From: Kitasatospora aureofaciens
GTDB lineage: Bacteria > Actinomycetota > Actinomycetes > Streptomycetales > Streptomycetaceae
Reading direction: 5' to 3'
NCBI RefSeq assembly: GCF_019192735.1
Contig: NZ_JAHTKP010000006.1
Span: 62,001-126,000 of the forward strand
Length of the DNA stretch: 64,000 nucleotides
The translations under genes and the position numbers were made by a program. Of this stretch, positions 42,367 to 51,720 are shown piece by piece. The first letter of the stretch is position 1. Each line of letters opens with the position of its first letter. The notes below the pieces were generated by a model. It was not told where the DNA came from. It saw only the letters and a list, made by a program, of their open reading frames with translations, and did no database searches.

Positions 42367-43230
42367 TCAGGCAGCTGTCCTGGCGAACCGCCGATCGGCG
42401 GGGGTGAGGGCGGCGGACGGTCCGGCGGCGCGCAGGACGACGTCCAGGACGCCGTCGGGGTCGGCGGCGTAGCAGTGCGCGAACCACGGCATGTTCGCCT
42501 CGACCACGGCCCAGTGCTCGGCCGGGTCGTACGGGTCGGCGAGCGGGCCGACGTCCAGGGCGACGGCGCTCGGCAGGGTGTCGCCGGCGGCGGCGAGCAG
42601 GCGCCGGGCGAAGACGGTGGCCTCGGCGGTCAGCGGGCCCGGGTCGAGACGGCCGAAGCGGGCGTAGCGGCTCCCGGTGCGGACCTCGCCGTCGAGGACG
42701 AACAGCCGGTACTCGGCCGCAAATGTGACCGGCTCGCTGACCAGGACGGGCGTGTCCGGACCGATCCGCTCGCCGGTGCGCGGCAGCCGGGAGCCGTCCG
42801 GGTAGACGGCGGGTGGCAGGGACTTGTCGGCGGGCGGCTTGACGAACGCGGGCCGGCGCAGCGTCCACGCCTCGGCGAGGGTGGTGAGTTCGATCCGACG
42901 GCGGGTGAACTCGGCGGGGAGCCGGGTGAGCCAGTCGTCGTCGGGTTCGAGCAGGGCGAGGCCGAGCGGCGCGGCGACGCGCGCGGCGGTGAGCGGCCCG
43001 CCGTACCAGTGGACGGGCCGCCCGGTGAGCCGTTCGACGGTGGCGGGGCCGGTGAGGACGGCGGTGGCGAGGCCGCGCCGGGCGGCGGCCTCGGTGAGCA
43101 GGGTGGTGGTGCTGGTCTCCTGGGCGGAGGTCAGAAGGACCGGGGTGCTTGCCGTCACGGCTGCGGCAGTCATGGCTGCGGCAGCCGCGGCCGTCGCGGC
43201 TGGAACCGGCACCACCTCCGGGGCCGTCAC
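42367..43230 (-). CDS. ATP-grasp domain protein
   Basis: 287 residues. After an Ala/Thr-rich start, the body has ATP-grasp features: RRPAFVKPPADKSLPPAVY (ATP-binding Lys), VLVSEPVTFAAEYRLFVLDG and WAVVEANMPWFAHCYAADP (metal-binding Glu and Asn). It resembles DUF4343-type ATP-grasp enzymes, which join a carboxylate to an amine or similar; the substrate is unknown. Its start overlaps the stop of the preceding 124-residue gene by ATGA, so both are expressed together. Confidence 0.78.
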   Translation of the reverse strand: MTAPEVVPVPAATAAAAAAMTAAAVTASTPVLLTSAQETSTTTLLTEAAARRGLATAVLTGPATVERLTGRPVHWYGGPLTAARVAAPLGLALLEPDDDWLTRLPAEFTRRRIELTTLAEAWTLRRPAFVKPPADKSLPPAVYPDGSRLPRTGERIGPDTPVLVSEPVTFAAEYRLFVLDGEVRTGSRYARFGRLDPGPLTAEATVFARRLLAAAGDTLPSAVALDVGPLADPYDPAEHWAVVEANMPWFAHCYAADPDGVLDVVLRAAGPSAALTPADRRFARTAA

Positions 43231-43601
43231 GGCTGGGGCCGGAACTCGTGGACGACCTCTATCCGGCCGACGATGTGCCGGTTGAACTCGTCCAACTCCT
43301 CCGCCGGTACCCAGAGTTCGAGGATGGTCCGGCCGCCGGCCTGCTGCACCGGGTATCGGGCGAGGAAGGCGGCGTCGACCTCGAAGCGCGTGACGTAGCC
43401 GACGCCGGAGGCCGGGACGTTCCAGTCGCGGGCGATGCGGATCGCGTAGTCCTCGTTCAGGACCGGGTAGAAGATCGGCTGCTCCGGCAGGCGGGGCGGC
43501 CAGGCGCGCCAGTCGGCGGCCTCGACCAGGGCCAGCTCCTCGGGGCCGATGGGGCGCCAGAGGGTGGTGGTCGGGCTGCTGTCGGTGGCCTGGCTGTTCA
43601 T
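43227..43601 (-). CDS. Conserved hypothetical, ADP-ribosylation/crystallin-J1-annotated type
   Basis: 124 residues, compact and soluble. [41 protein letters not shown] and [20 protein letters not shown] are strongly conserved in homologues I remember, which are often labelled ADP-ribosylation/crystallin J1 without experimental support. The function is unknown. Overlap with the ATP-grasp gene suggests a shared pathway. Confidence 0.7.
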   Translation of the reverse strand: MNSQATDSSPTTTLWRPIGPEELALVEAADWRAWPPRLPEQPIFYPVLNEDYAIRIARDWNVPASGVGYVTRFEVDAAFLARYPVQQAGGRTILELWVPAEELDEFNRHIVGRIEVVHEFRPQP

Positions 43602-43680
43602 GATCGGGACGGTAGCCGGGCGCGCGCCGGCCCGGCCACCGGTTTTCCCTCGGCGGACTCCCCGGACGGACTGCGGCCCG

Positions 43681-44868
43681 TCAGCGGTAGGCGGACTCGC
43701 CGGTGATGGCCTCGCCGAGCACGAGGGTGTGGATCTCGCTGGTGCCCTCGTAGGTGAGCACCGACTCCAGGTTGTTGGCGTGCCGCAGCACCGGGTACTC
43801 GGTGGTGATGCCGTTGGCGCCGAGGACGGTCCGGGCGCTGCGGGCGATTTCCAGCGCGGCGCGGACGTTGTTGAGCTTGCCGAAGCTGATGTGCGGCGCA
43901 CGGGCCGCGCCCTCGTCCTTGAGCCGGCCGATCCGCAGCGCGACCAGGTACGCCTTCTCGACCTCCAGCATCATCTCGACCAGCTTCTGCTGGGTCAGCT
44001 GGAATCCGGCGATCGGGCGGTCGAACTGGATGCGGCTCTTCGCGTAGTCGAGGGCGGCGGTGTAGCAGTCGCGGGCGGCGCCGACGGTGCCCCAGAGGAT
44101 GCCGTAGCGGGCCTCGTTGAGGGAGGAGAGCGGTCCGCGCAGGCCGGTGACCCCGGGCAGCACGGCGTCGGCCGGCAGCACCACGTCGTCGAAGGCGAGT
44201 TCGCTGGTGACGGAGGCGCGCAGGGACAGCTTGCCGTGCACGTCGGTGGCGGTCAGGCCGGGGGTGCCGCGCTCGACCAGGAAGCCGCGCACGCCCTCCT
44301 CGGTCTGCGCCCAGACGACGGCGACGTCCGCGATGCTGCCGTTGGTGATCCACATCTTGCTGCCGGAGAGCACCCAGTCGCCGCGCTCGCCGCCCTTGCG
44401 CACCGCCCGGGTGCGCATGTTGGCCGGGTCGGAGCCGAAGTCCGGCTCGGTGAGGCCGAAGCAGCCGATCAGCTCGCCGGCGGCCATGCCGGGCAGCCAG
44501 CGCTGCTTCTGCTCCTCGGAGCCGTAGGCGTGGATGGAGCGCATCGCGAGCGAGCCCTGCACCGAGACGAAGCTGCGCAGCCCGGAGTCGGCGGCCTCCA
44601 GTTCCATGCAGGCGACGCCGTAGGCGACCGCGCCGGCGCCCGTGCAGCCGTAGCCGTCGAGGTGCATGCCGAGCACGCCGAGGGCGCCGAGTTCGGGGGC
44701 GAGTTCGCGAGCCGGGAAGACGCCGCGCTCGAACCAGTCGCCGATGTGCGGGCGGATCCGCTCGTCGGTGAACTTCCGGACGGTGTCGCGGATCAGCCGC
44801 TCCTCGTCGGTGAGGAGGTCGCCGACGGCGAGCAGGTCGGCCGGGTCGATCCGGGTCGGCTTCCTCAT
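43681..44868 (-). CDS. Glutaryl-CoA-dehydrogenase-like acyl-CoA dehydrogenase
   Basis: 395 residues. Flavin enzyme oxidising and decarboxylating glutaryl-CoA to crotonyl-Co[37 protein letters not shown] and the catalytic Glu in [16 protein letters not shown] match glutaryl-CoA dehydrogenases. Role: lysine/tryptophan degradation. ATG 44868 follows AAGGAGC. It is preceded, 112 bp away, by heptamer copy E. Substrate specificity is inferred from motif resemblance. Confidence 0.85.
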   Translation of the reverse strand: MRKPTRIDPADLLAVGDLLTDEERLIRDTVRKFTDERIRPHIGDWFERGVFPARELAPELGALGVLGMHLDGYGCTGAGAVAYGVACMELEAADSGLRSFVSVQGSLAMRSIHAYGSEEQKQRWLPGMAAGELIGCFGLTEPDFGSDPANMRTRAVRKGGERGDWVLSGSKMWITNGSIADVAVVWAQTEEGVRGFLVERGTPGLTATDVHGKLSLRASVTSELAFDDVVLPADAVLPGVTGLRGPLSSLNEARYGILWGTVGAARDCYTAALDYAKSRIQFDRPIAGFQLTQQKLVEMMLEVEKAYLVALRIGRLKDEGAARAPHISFGKLNNVRAALEIARSARTVLGANGITTEYPVLRHANNLESVLTYEGTSEIHTLVLGEAITGESAYR

Positions 44869-44979
44869 TGAAGCTCCTTGCAATCTCGGCGGGATACGCC
44901 GCGAGTATCGCGTACGCGGCCGGGCGACGGGTGGGCGCGAGCGAGTGAGGAAAGCGACATGTCCAGCGGCACGCCCAGC

Positions 44980-45030
44980 AGATGACAGGTGACAGATTTC
45001 GAAATCTGTCATCTGTTACCTGTTCGCCGA
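44980..45030. repeat. Heptamer palindrome, copy E
   Basis: Centred on TTTC/GAAA at 45000/45001. Arms 44980-45000 and 45001-45021 match over 21 bp with two transitions that would be G-U pairs in RNA. The heptamers are GATGACA, GGTGACA, then TGTCATC, TGTTACC, TGTTCGC. It lies 9-17 bp after the azlD stop (minus strand) and upstream of the glutaryl-CoA dehydrogenase gene. Confidence 0.85.
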
Positions 45031-45038
45031 CCCGCAGC

Positions 45039-45347
45039 TCACCCCACCCCGCACAGCCGGAGCACCGCCGTCGTCGCCGCGCCCGCGACGACGATGACCG
45101 GGAACGGCGCGCGGCGCAGCGCGAGCACGCCGGCGACCAGCACGCCGGCCGGGCGGGCCCACCCCGCGAAGCCGTGCCCCTGGGTCAGCGCGCCGGTGGC
45201 GACCAGAGCGACCAGCAGGACGGCAGCCGCGACGGTGAGCAGGTGTCGCACCCGTTCGGACAGAGCGAGCCGGTGCCCGAGGAGCGGCCCGGCGAGACGG
45301 TAGGCGTACGTCCCGACGGCCAGCAGCAGCACGGCATACAGCGGCAT
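45039..45347 (-). CDS. azlD: Branched-chain amino-acid exporter subunit AzlD
   Basis: 102 residues with four short membrane helices ([22 protein letters not shown] at the N terminus, then [22 protein letters not shown]). AzlD is the small partner of AzlC in branched-chain amino-acid export. Its ATG overlaps the azlC stop by one base (TGATG). A heptamer palindrome follows its stop. Confidence 0.85.
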   Translation of the reverse strand: MPLYAVLLLAVGTYAYRLAGPLLGHRLALSERVRHLLTVAAAVLLVALVATGALTQGHGFAGWARPAGVLVAGVLALRRAPFPVIVVAGAATTAVLRLCGVG

Positions 45348-46081
45348 CAACGGACTTCCTCCTTCACGATGTTGGGCACCCTCTCGCCGTCCCCGACGCC
45401 CCCGGCCTCCGACACCCGGGGCCTCCCTGCGAACACCAGCCCGACGAGGGAGAACAGCACCGGCAGCCCGGCCGGCAGATACGGCACCGCCACGACCGCC
45501 ACGACCGCGCCCACCACGGCGGCGGTACGCATGCGACGGTCCGTGAGCGAAGGCAGCACGAGCGCGAGCAGCACCGCGGGGAAGGCAGCATCGAGGCCGA
45601 GCGCGTCCGTGTCGCCGATGAGCCCGCCCGCGACGGCGCCGAGCAGCACGGAGACGTTCCACACCGCGAACAGCGCGATCCCGCACAACCAGAACACGGC
45701 CCGGCGACGCCGCCGATCATCCTGCTGGAGCACGAAGGCAGCAGTCTCGTCGGTGATGAGCTGCGCGCCGAACAGCCGCCGCCACCACGGCCCTTCGAGC
45801 ACGTCGGCCACCGTGAAGCCGAACGGCAGCAGTCGGGCGTTGAGCACCAGCCCGGTGGCGACGGCGGCGAGCGCGCCGCCCCCGGAGAGCACCACGCCGA
45901 CGGCCGCGAACTGGGACCCGCCCGCGAAGACGAGGAGGGACATGGCGACCGGCACCCACAGGGGCAGGCCGCCAGAGACGCTGATCGCGCCGAAGGAGGC
46001 GCCGACGAGGGCGTCGGCCAGGCAGACCAGAGCGATGTCACGGAGGGTGGCATGCTCCAGTGTTCGGAGGAACGAACGCAT
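45347..46081 (-). CDS. azlC: Branched-chain amino-acid exporter AzlC
   Basis: 244 residues with several membrane helices. The AzlC opening LVCLADALVGASFGAISVSGG and VFAGGSQFAAVGVVLSGGGAL, then NARLLPFGFTVADVL and AQLITDETAAFVLQQ, are family marks. It exports branched-chain amino acids or analogues with AzlD. I chose ATG 46081 (MRSFLRTLEH) because a good promoter places the transcript start at about this codon, implying a leaderless mRNA; an ATG six bases earlier is also possible. Confidence 0.87.
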   Translation of the reverse strand: MRSFLRTLEHATLRDIALVCLADALVGASFGAISVSGGLPLWVPVAMSLLVFAGGSQFAAVGVVLSGGGALAAVATGLVLNARLLPFGFTVADVLEGPWWRRLFGAQLITDETAAFVLQQDDRRRRRAVFWLCGIALFAVWNVSVLLGAVAGGLIGDTDALGLDAAFPAVLLALVLPSLTDRRMRTAAVVGAVVAVVAVPYLPAGLPVLFSLVGLVFAGRPRVSEAGGVGDGERVPNIVKEEVR

Positions 46082-46088
46082 GTCCATT

Positions 46089-46125
46089 AGAATGAACCCG
46101 CGGGCTGCGTTCGTCAAGGCGAACG
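46089..46125 (-). promoter_or_regulatory. Leaderless azlCD promoter with XRE operator candidate
   Basis: On the minus strand, TTGACG (46117-46112), a 17-bp spacer and CATTCT (46094-46089) form a near-consensus promoter ending two bases before the first azlC ATG. The inverted repeat CGTTCG-TCAAGG-CGAACG (46108-46125) covers the -35 box. It is a likely binding site for the divergent XRE-cupin regulator. Confidence 0.6.
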
Positions 46126-46221
46126 AATGGACCGACACCGCGAACGCCACACATGGCAGCATGAGCAGCGCCGCGGAGGCGCCAGAAGGGCGCGAGAAGA
46201 CGCGAAGGCGCGAGGAAGCGA

Positions 46222-46815
46222 GTGGCAAGCATGAGTGACCCGACCCCCACCCCACCAGCAGGCTCCGGCACGGAGCTGATCGGCCTGATCGCCGCGTCGA
46301 TCCGGCGCGAGCGCGAGCGCAGCGGACTGTCGATGGCCGAGCTGGCCCGGCGCGCGGGGATCGCCAAGTCGACGCTCTCGCAGCTGGAGTCGGGCGCGGG
46401 CAACCCCAGCGTGGAGACGCTCTGGGCGCTCGGTGTGGCACTGAACGTGCCGTTCAGCCGACTGGTCGACCCACCGCGTCCGGCGGTGCGGGTGATCCGG
46501 GCGGGCGAGGGCCCGGTCACGCACTCCGAGCGGGCCGACTACGCGGCCACCGTACTGTCCTCCTGCCCGCCGAACGCCCGGCGCGACATCTACCGGATCG
46601 AGGCGCAGCCCGGCGAGACCCGGGCGTCCGACCCGCACATGCCCGGCACGGTGGAGCATGTGATGCTCGGCGCGGGCCGGGCGCTGGCCGGGCCGACGGA
46701 GGCCCCGGTCGAGCTGGGCCCGGGCGACTATGTGAGCTACCCGGGCGACGCCCCGCACGTGTTCCGCGCGCTCGCCCCGGACACCCTGGCAGTGATCGTG
46801 ATGGAGCACATCTGA
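46222..46815 (+). CDS. XRE-family regulator with C-terminal cupin
   Basis: 197 residues. Helix-turn-helix at about residues 30-80 (GLSMAELARRAGIAKSTLSQLESG) followed by a cupin domain (GTVEHVMLGAGRALAGPTE, GPGDYVSYPGDAPHVFRALAP) that should bind a small effector. Divergent from azlCD and separated by 140 bp carrying an inverted repeat, so it probably controls the exporter. Start GTG 46222 has AGGA five bases upstream; ATG 46231 is an alternative. Confidence 0.88.
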   Translation: MASMSDPTPTPPAGSGTELIGLIAASIRRERERSGLSMAELARRAGIAKSTLSQLESGAGNPSVETLWALGVALNVPFSRLVDPPRPAVRVIRAGEGPVTHSERADYAATVLSSCPPNARRDIYRIEAQPGETRASDPHMPGTVEHVMLGAGRALAGPTEAPVELGPGDYVSYPGDAPHVFRALAPDTLAVIVMEHI

Positions 46816-46858
46816 CGCACATCTGACGCATCGTCAAGAAGTACCCACACAGAACCAG

Positions 46859-48796
46859 CTACTTCAACAGCCCGTCCAGGAAGGCGTTTCCGAACACCCG
46901 GTGCGGGTCGTGCCGGTTCAGGACGGCGACCGCCTCGTCCCAGCCGGGCCCGCCGCCGTCGCGCAGGCTCGCGGGGATGACCCGGCCGAGCAGGTCCGGG
47001 TCGGACCAGGCCGCGTCGGCGGTGTAGGCCCAGCCCTTGGACCACTCGACGCGCAGCCCCGCCCGAGTGCCGTCGAAGGTGCACAGCAGCCACTGCTCCA
47101 GGTCGCGCGCGAAGCGCTCCAGGCCGGGGGTGCCGGGGAAGGCGAGGACGTCGAGCCAGACGGCGGTGTCCCACTCCGGGCGGTCGGCGCGCGGGCGCAG
47201 CGCGGAGAGCAGCGGCGGCCGGGCGCCGGGGATGCCGGAGTGGGCCGGGTCGTCGAGGCTCGTGACCCGGATCTCCACCGCGCCGTTCACCGGATACTCT
47301 CCGCGCGCCTGGTAGTCGGCGAGCAACTGCCGGTAGTAGGCGGCGAATTCGCCGACCACCCACTGCAGGTCGGCGCGCTTGGCGAGGATCGCGTAGCCGT
47401 TGGCGGTGACCCGCAGGGTGGTGGGCCGGACGTACTGCAGCAGGGTGCGCGAGGGGCCCCAGAGGTCGGAGCGCAGTCCGCCGGCGAGCAGGTGGGTGAC
47501 GAGGTCGCCGGTGAGCAGGTCGCGGAGCAGTCCACCGGAGAGGAGTACGTCCGTGAGGTCGCCGGTGAGCGCCACTTTGGCGATGAGGTACTGGAGTTGG
47601 CCGAACAGCGGGGCTGATCCCCAGGCGCCGGAGACGATTTGGCCGGCGAGTCGGGCGACGGGCTCCGGAATGCTGTCCGAGAAGGGGTAGTTGTAGGGCT
47701 GGTCGACGGCGCGGGCGGCGAGCGGCTTGGCCGGAGTGACGCTCCACGTCTTGAGCCAGGGGTACTCGGTGTAGGCGAACCAGATCGCCTCTGCGCGGCC
47801 GTCGCGGTCGACGAAGTCGGCGAAGGTGCGCGGGCCACCGCCGCCGAGCAGGCCCCCGAGCAACCCGCCGCCGCTGCCGCTGCCACTCCCCGGGCGGGCG
47901 AAGAGTTCGCCGGCCGGGATGTCGAGGCGGCTGACGCAGCGCAGCGGCCGGTCTGCCCCGGCCCGCAGCACGACCTCGGTGAGGAACGCCCGCCCGAGGT
48001 GGACCAGGAACGCCGCGCTGTCGGCCTCGGACCGGTCGAAGGTGCGCAGGGTGTAGCGCCCGGTGGCCGGGTCGAGGACGACCGCCGTGAGGCGGGTGAC
48101 CTGGTTGCTGACCGAGCCGTAGCCGTGCCCGTCCGGGCGGGTCTCGCCGACCGCGGGGACGGCGGTGCCGTGGCCGCCGATGGCGAGGACGCCGCCGACG
48201 GTGAGCTCGCCGGGGGCCGGGCAGGCGGTGAGGCCGAGGCCCCGGCCGGCGAGGTGGGCGAGCAGGTTCTCCATGGTGGCGCCGGTCTGGACGCGGACCG
48301 TGGTCGGCGAGTCGGCGGTGATCGCGGTGAGGTAGCGGCTGGTGTCCACCAGGAGGACGCGGGCGCCGGCGGGCGTCCCGTTGGCGACGGTGAGCGGGGC
48401 CCAGGTGTGCCGGTAGCCGGTGGCGCGCAGCCGCCAGCCGTTGGCGTGCGCCCAGTCGGCGAGGGCGGGGACCTCCTCGGGCGTGCGGGGCCCGCACGTC
48501 CACAGCTGGTCGGTGCAGATCTCGCCGGACCAGTTCTGGAAGACCCGCTGGTACAGCTCGGTACCGGCGGGCAGCCCGGGCGGTACGGGGGTGACGGCCT
48601 CGGCGCTGTCCGGGCCGACCGTGCCGCGCAGCAGCCACGCGCCCGCGCCGAGCGCCGCCGACGCGCCGAGCAGCCGGCGCCTCGTCAGCCCGCCGCCGTG
48701 CGGCCCTCCCGCATCAGCCCCTCCCCCGTGAGCCCCTTCCTCGTCGGCCCCTCCGCCACCCCGGCCCCCGCCTGCCTCGCGCCGTCCCGTGGTCAA
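46859..48796 (-). CDS. Tat-exported FAD oxidase of the cholesterol-oxidase type II class
   Basis: About 645 residues. A twin-arginine motif (TRRRLLGASAALGAGAWLL) suggests folded export. A VAO-type FAD domain follows: LRATGYRHTWAPLTVANG, whose His could be the flavin-linking residue by analogy, and GELTVGGVLAIGGHGTAVP. The remainder resembles the cholesterol oxidase substrate-binding domain (ELYQRVFQNWSGEICTDQLWTC near the start is also typical of that class). Likely substrate is a sterol or similar alcohol. The start is uncertain: the frame is open to a GTG at 48901, which lies inside a perfect palindrome, so I prefer TTG 48796. Confidence 0.6.
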   Translation of the reverse strand: MTTGRREAGGGRGGGGADEEGAHGGGADAGGPHGGGLTRRRLLGASAALGAGAWLLRGTVGPDSAEAVTPVPPGLPAGTELYQRVFQNWSGEICTDQLWTCGPRTPEEVPALADWAHANGWRLRATGYRHTWAPLTVANGTPAGARVLLVDTSRYLTAITADSPTTVRVQTGATMENLLAHLAGRGLGLTACPAPGELTVGGVLAIGGHGTAVPAVGETRPDGHGYGSVSNQVTRLTAVVLDPATGRYTLRTFDRSEADSAAFLVHLGRAFLTEVVLRAGADRPLRCVSRLDIPAGELFARPGSGSGSGGGLLGGLLGGGGPRTFADFVDRDGRAEAIWFAYTEYPWLKTWSVTPAKPLAARAVDQPYNYPFSDSIPEPVARLAGQIVSGAWGSAPLFGQLQYLIAKVALTGDLTDVLLSGGLLRDLLTGDLVTHLLAGGLRSDLWGPSRTLLQYVRPTTLRVTANGYAILAKRADLQWVVGEFAAYYRQLLADYQARGEYPVNGAVEIRVTSLDDPAHSGIPGARPPLLSALRPRADRPEWDTAVWLDVLAFPGTPGLERFARDLEQWLLCTFDGTRAGLRVEWSKGWAYTADAAWSDPDLLGRVIPASLRDGGGPGWDEAVAVLNRHDPHRVFGNAFLDGLLK

Positions 48797-48896
48797 CCGT
48801 CCCGCCCCCCTGCGCTCGTCGCCGCCGGGTGTCCACCCGGCCCGGGCAGGAGCGTACGAAGAGACGTACGGCCGTTTGAAGCGCTCCAGCCGGTCA

Positions 48897-48914
48897 ATCA
48901 CTCGTACGAGTGAT
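48897..48914. promoter_or_regulatory. Perfect 18-bp palindrome, likely TetR operator
   Basis: ATCACTCGTACGAGTGAT reads the same on both strands. It lies upstream of the flavin oxidase, with two further CGTACG hexamers at 48853-48858 and 48865-48870. Size and symmetry suit a TetR-family repressor, but no such gene is adjacent. Confidence 0.65.
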
Positions 48915-48952
48915 CACGGCCGAAGCGCCCACCGGCCTCCCGGAGCAGCGGC

Positions 48953-49285
48953 TCAGCGCGGCGCGGCCAGGGCGGCCTCCGCGTAGCGCTGCCACTCGCC
49001 GGCTGCCGAGCCCGGCAGGCAGACCCAGTCCTTCATCGGCCGGCCGTCCGCCGGGTCGAACAGGTGCGCGCCCTTCGTCGCGAGGGCCTCCGCGTGCTCC
49101 GCCGAGTCCCGGCCGAGCCGGCAGACCAGCTCGCCCCTGTGCAGCCCGGCGAAGGCCTTGCCGTTGACGTCCTTCAGGCAGGGCATGCCGAACATCTGGC
49201 TCCGGCGGGCGCCGCGCGGCACCAGTTCGTCGGCGATGGCCTCGTATCGGGCGGTGGCGTCTTCGTTGCTCGTCATGCCGCCCAT
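48953..49285 (-). CDS. TfoX/Sxy N-terminal-domain protein
   Basis: About 110 residues. YEAIADELVPRGARRSQMFGMPCLK and GKAFAGLHRGELVCRLG are typical of TfoX-N-like proteins, which in other bacteria are linked to competence regulation. In actinobacteria the role is unknown. I took the ATG at 49285 (MGGMTSNED), which has AGGA seven bases upstream; ATG 49276 is nearly as likely. Confidence 0.8.
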   Translation of the reverse strand: MGGMTSNEDATARYEAIADELVPRGARRSQMFGMPCLKDVNGKAFAGLHRGELVCRLGRDSAEHAEALATKGAHLFDPADGRPMKDWVCLPGSAAGEWQRYAEAALAAPR

Positions 49286-49410
49286 CGTGGCGTCCTGACG
49301 GGCGCACAGCCACCCGATTAGCGCCCCCTCGTCTCGTTGTCCACTCTTGTCCACGGCCCGGACCACCGCATACCTTGATCTTTTCCACCCTCGCCCCCGG
49401 AGGCACCGCC

Positions 49411-50130
49411 ATGCCCGCGTCCCTGACCGTCGCCGTCGCCCAGCCCGCCTGCGCGGAGGGCGGCCGCCCGGACACCGTGGCCGTCAACGTCGGGCGGCAC
49501 GCCGACGCCGTCCGGGAGGCCGGGACGCGGCTGGTGGTGTTCCCCGAGCTGTCGCTGACCGGCTACGACCTCTCCGCGCCCGCCCTCGACCCGGCAGACG
49601 CCCGCCTCGCGCCGCTGGTCGCGGCCTGCGCCGAGACCGGCGCCACCGCCCTGGTCGGCGCGCCGGTGGCGGCGCCGGACGGGCGCGAGTCCATTGCCAC
49701 GCTCGCGGTCACCGGCGAGGGCGCGTCCGTCGCCTACCGAAAGATGCGCCTGCACGGGGACGAGCTGAACCGTTTCGCCGCCGGCGACAAGCCCGTCGTC
49801 CTGGAGGTGGACGGGGTCCGGCTCGGCCTGGCCATCTGCGCGGACGCCGCCGACCCCGGGCACGCCGAGGAGACCGCCGCGCTCGGCATCGACGCCTACG
49901 TCGCGTCCACCCTGTACGGGGCCGCGCCCGAGTCCGCCGCCCGCCGCGACGGCCACTTCCGGGACCGCTCCGCCGCCCACGGGGTGTGGAGCGTGCTCTC
50001 CACCTCCGCCGGGGCCAGCGGCGAGTTCCCGGCGACCTCGGGCGGATCGGGCTTCTGGGCGCCGGGCGGCGCGCCGGCCGCCCAGGCCGGCACCGAGCCC
50101 GGCGAACTGGTCACCGCCCGGCTCCCGTAG
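49411..50130 (+). CDS. Carbon-nitrogen hydrolase (nitrilase superfamily)
   Basis: 239 residues. The triad is present: Glu46 in VVFPELSLTGYD, Lys111 in YRKMRLHGDE and Cys143 in LAICADAADPG. It hydrolyses an unknown amide or nitrile. It is shorter than beta-ureidopropionases and lacks their C-terminal extension, so it is closer to omega-amidase or plant-NLP-like branches. GGAGG precedes the ATG. Divergent from tfoX. Confidence 0.85.
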   Translation: MPASLTVAVAQPACAEGGRPDTVAVNVGRHADAVREAGTRLVVFPELSLTGYDLSAPALDPADARLAPLVAACAETGATALVGAPVAAPDGRESIATLAVTGEGASVAYRKMRLHGDELNRFAAGDKPVVLEVDGVRLGLAICADAADPGHAEETAALGIDAYVASTLYGAAPESAARRDGHFRDRSAAHGVWSVLSTSAGASGEFPATSGGSGFWAPGGAPAAQAGTEPGELVTARLP

Positions 50131-50265
50131 GCCCCGTAACCCCTACGAGTGGTTGTTCGGACACCCGGAAATACCCGGGGCCCGCGCGCGGCTGTCGTGG
50201 TCGGAGACGTGATCGGAGACCGCTCGGGGCCTCCGTTCGAGACCGTTCAGGAGGTGCGGCGCGCG

Positions 50266-51720
50266 ATGGGCGACCAGCAGGGGCACGGCCAGGAGCACGA
50301 GCAGGACCACGGCCAGGAGCGCGGCGAAGGCCACGGCCGGGACTACCGGGTCGAGCACGACTCGATGGGCGAGGTCCGCGTACCGGCCGCCGCCAAGTGG
50401 CAGGCGCAGACACAGCGGGCGGTGGAGAACTTCCCCGTGTCCGGCCAGCGGCTGGAGCGCGCGCACATCGCCGCGCTGGCCCGGATCAAGGCGGCGGCGG
50501 CGAGGGTGAACGCCCGGCTCGGCGTGCTGGACGAGGAGACGGCGGCGGCCATCGCGGCGGCGGCCGAGGAGGTCGCGGAGGGCCGCTGGGACGGCGAGTT
50601 CCCGGTGGACGTCTTCCAGACCGGCTCGGGCACCTCGTCCAACATGAACGCGAACGAGGTGATCGCCACCCTGGCCGCCGAGCGGCTGGGCCGGCCGGTC
50701 CACCCGAACGACCACGTCAACGCCAGCCAGTCGTCCAACGACGTGTTCCCGTCCTCGATCCACATCGCCGCCACCGCCGCCGTCACCCACGACCTGATCC
50801 CGGCGCTTGAGCACCTGGCGGAGGCGCTGGAGCGCAAGGCCGCCGAGTTCGCACAGGTGGTCAAGTCGGGCCGGACGCACCTGATGGACGCCACGCCCGT
50901 CACCCTCGGCCAGGAGTTCGGCGGCTACGCGGCGCAGGTGCGGCACGGGCGGGAGCGGCTGCTGGCGACGCTCCCCCGGGTCGCCGAACTGCCGCTCGGC
51001 GGCACGGCGGTGGGCACCGGCATCAACACCCCGCCCGGCTTCCCGGCCGCCGTCATCGAGGAAGTGGCCCGCGCCACCGGCCTGCCGCTGACCGAGGCCA
51101 GGGACCACTTCGAGGCGCAGGGCGCGCGCGACGCCCTGGTCGAGCTGAGCGGCCAACTGCGCACGGTGGCAGTCGGGTTCACGAAGATCGCGAACGACCT
51201 CCGCTGGATGGGCTCGGGCCCGCGCACCGGCCTCGGCGAGATCAACCTGCCGGATCTGCAGCCCGGTTCGTCGATCATGCCGGGCAAGGTGAACCCGGTG
51301 CTGCCCGAGGTGGTGCTGATGGTCGCGGCGCAGGTGGTCGGCAACGACGCCACGGTCACACTGGCCGGCGCGAGCGGCAACTTCGAGCTGAACGTGATGC
51401 TCCCGGTGATCGCCCGCAACGTCCTGGAGTCGGTGCGACTGCTCGCCAACAGCGCCCGGCTGCTCGCCGACCGGACGGTGGACGGCATCACCGCGAACGT
51501 CGAACGGGCCCGGGAGTACGCGGAGTCCTCGCCGTCGGTGGTCACCCCGCTGAACCGCTACATCGGGTACGAGGAGGCGGCGAAGGTGGCCAAGCAGGCG
51601 CTGGCCGAGCGCAAGACGATCCGCCAGGTGGTACTGGAGCGCGGTTATGTGGAGGCGGGCAAGCTCACCCGGGAGCAGCTTGACGAGGCGCTGGACGTGC
51701 TGCGGATGACCCACCCGTAG
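50266..51720 (+). CDS. fumC: Class II fumarate hydratase
   Basis: 484 residues. Converts fumarate to malate in the TCA cycle. Motifs: [48 protein letters not shown] and the signature [16 protein letters not shown]. The N terminus has an unusual extra 25 residues rich in Gln, His, Glu and Gly ([19 protein letters not shown]) before the normal [18 protein letters not shown] 50266 follows GGAGG at 11 bases, so a later start cannot be excluded. The fumarate released by fahA in the homogentisate operon would feed it. Confidence 0.93.
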   Translation: MGDQQGHGQEHEQDHGQERGEGHGRDYRVEHDSMGEVRVPAAAKWQAQTQRAVENFPVSGQRLERAHIAALARIKAAAARVNARLGVLDEETAAAIAAAAEEVAEGRWDGEFPVDVFQTGSGTSSNMNANEVIATLAAERLGRPVHPNDHVNASQSSNDVFPSSIHIAATAAVTHDLIPALEHLAEALERKAAEFAQVVKSGRTHLMDATPVTLGQEFGGYAAQVRHGRERLLATLPRVAELPLGGTAVGTGINTPPGFPAAVIEEVARATGLPLTEARDHFEAQGARDALVELSGQLRTVAVGFTKIANDLRWMGSGPRTGLGEINLPDLQPGSSIMPGKVNPVLPEVVLMVAAQVVGNDATVTLAGASGNFELNVMLPVIARNVLESVRLLANSARLLADRTVDGITANVERAREYAESSPSVVTPLNRYIGYEEAAKVAKQALAERKTIRQVVLERGYVEAGKLTREQLDEALDVLRMTHP

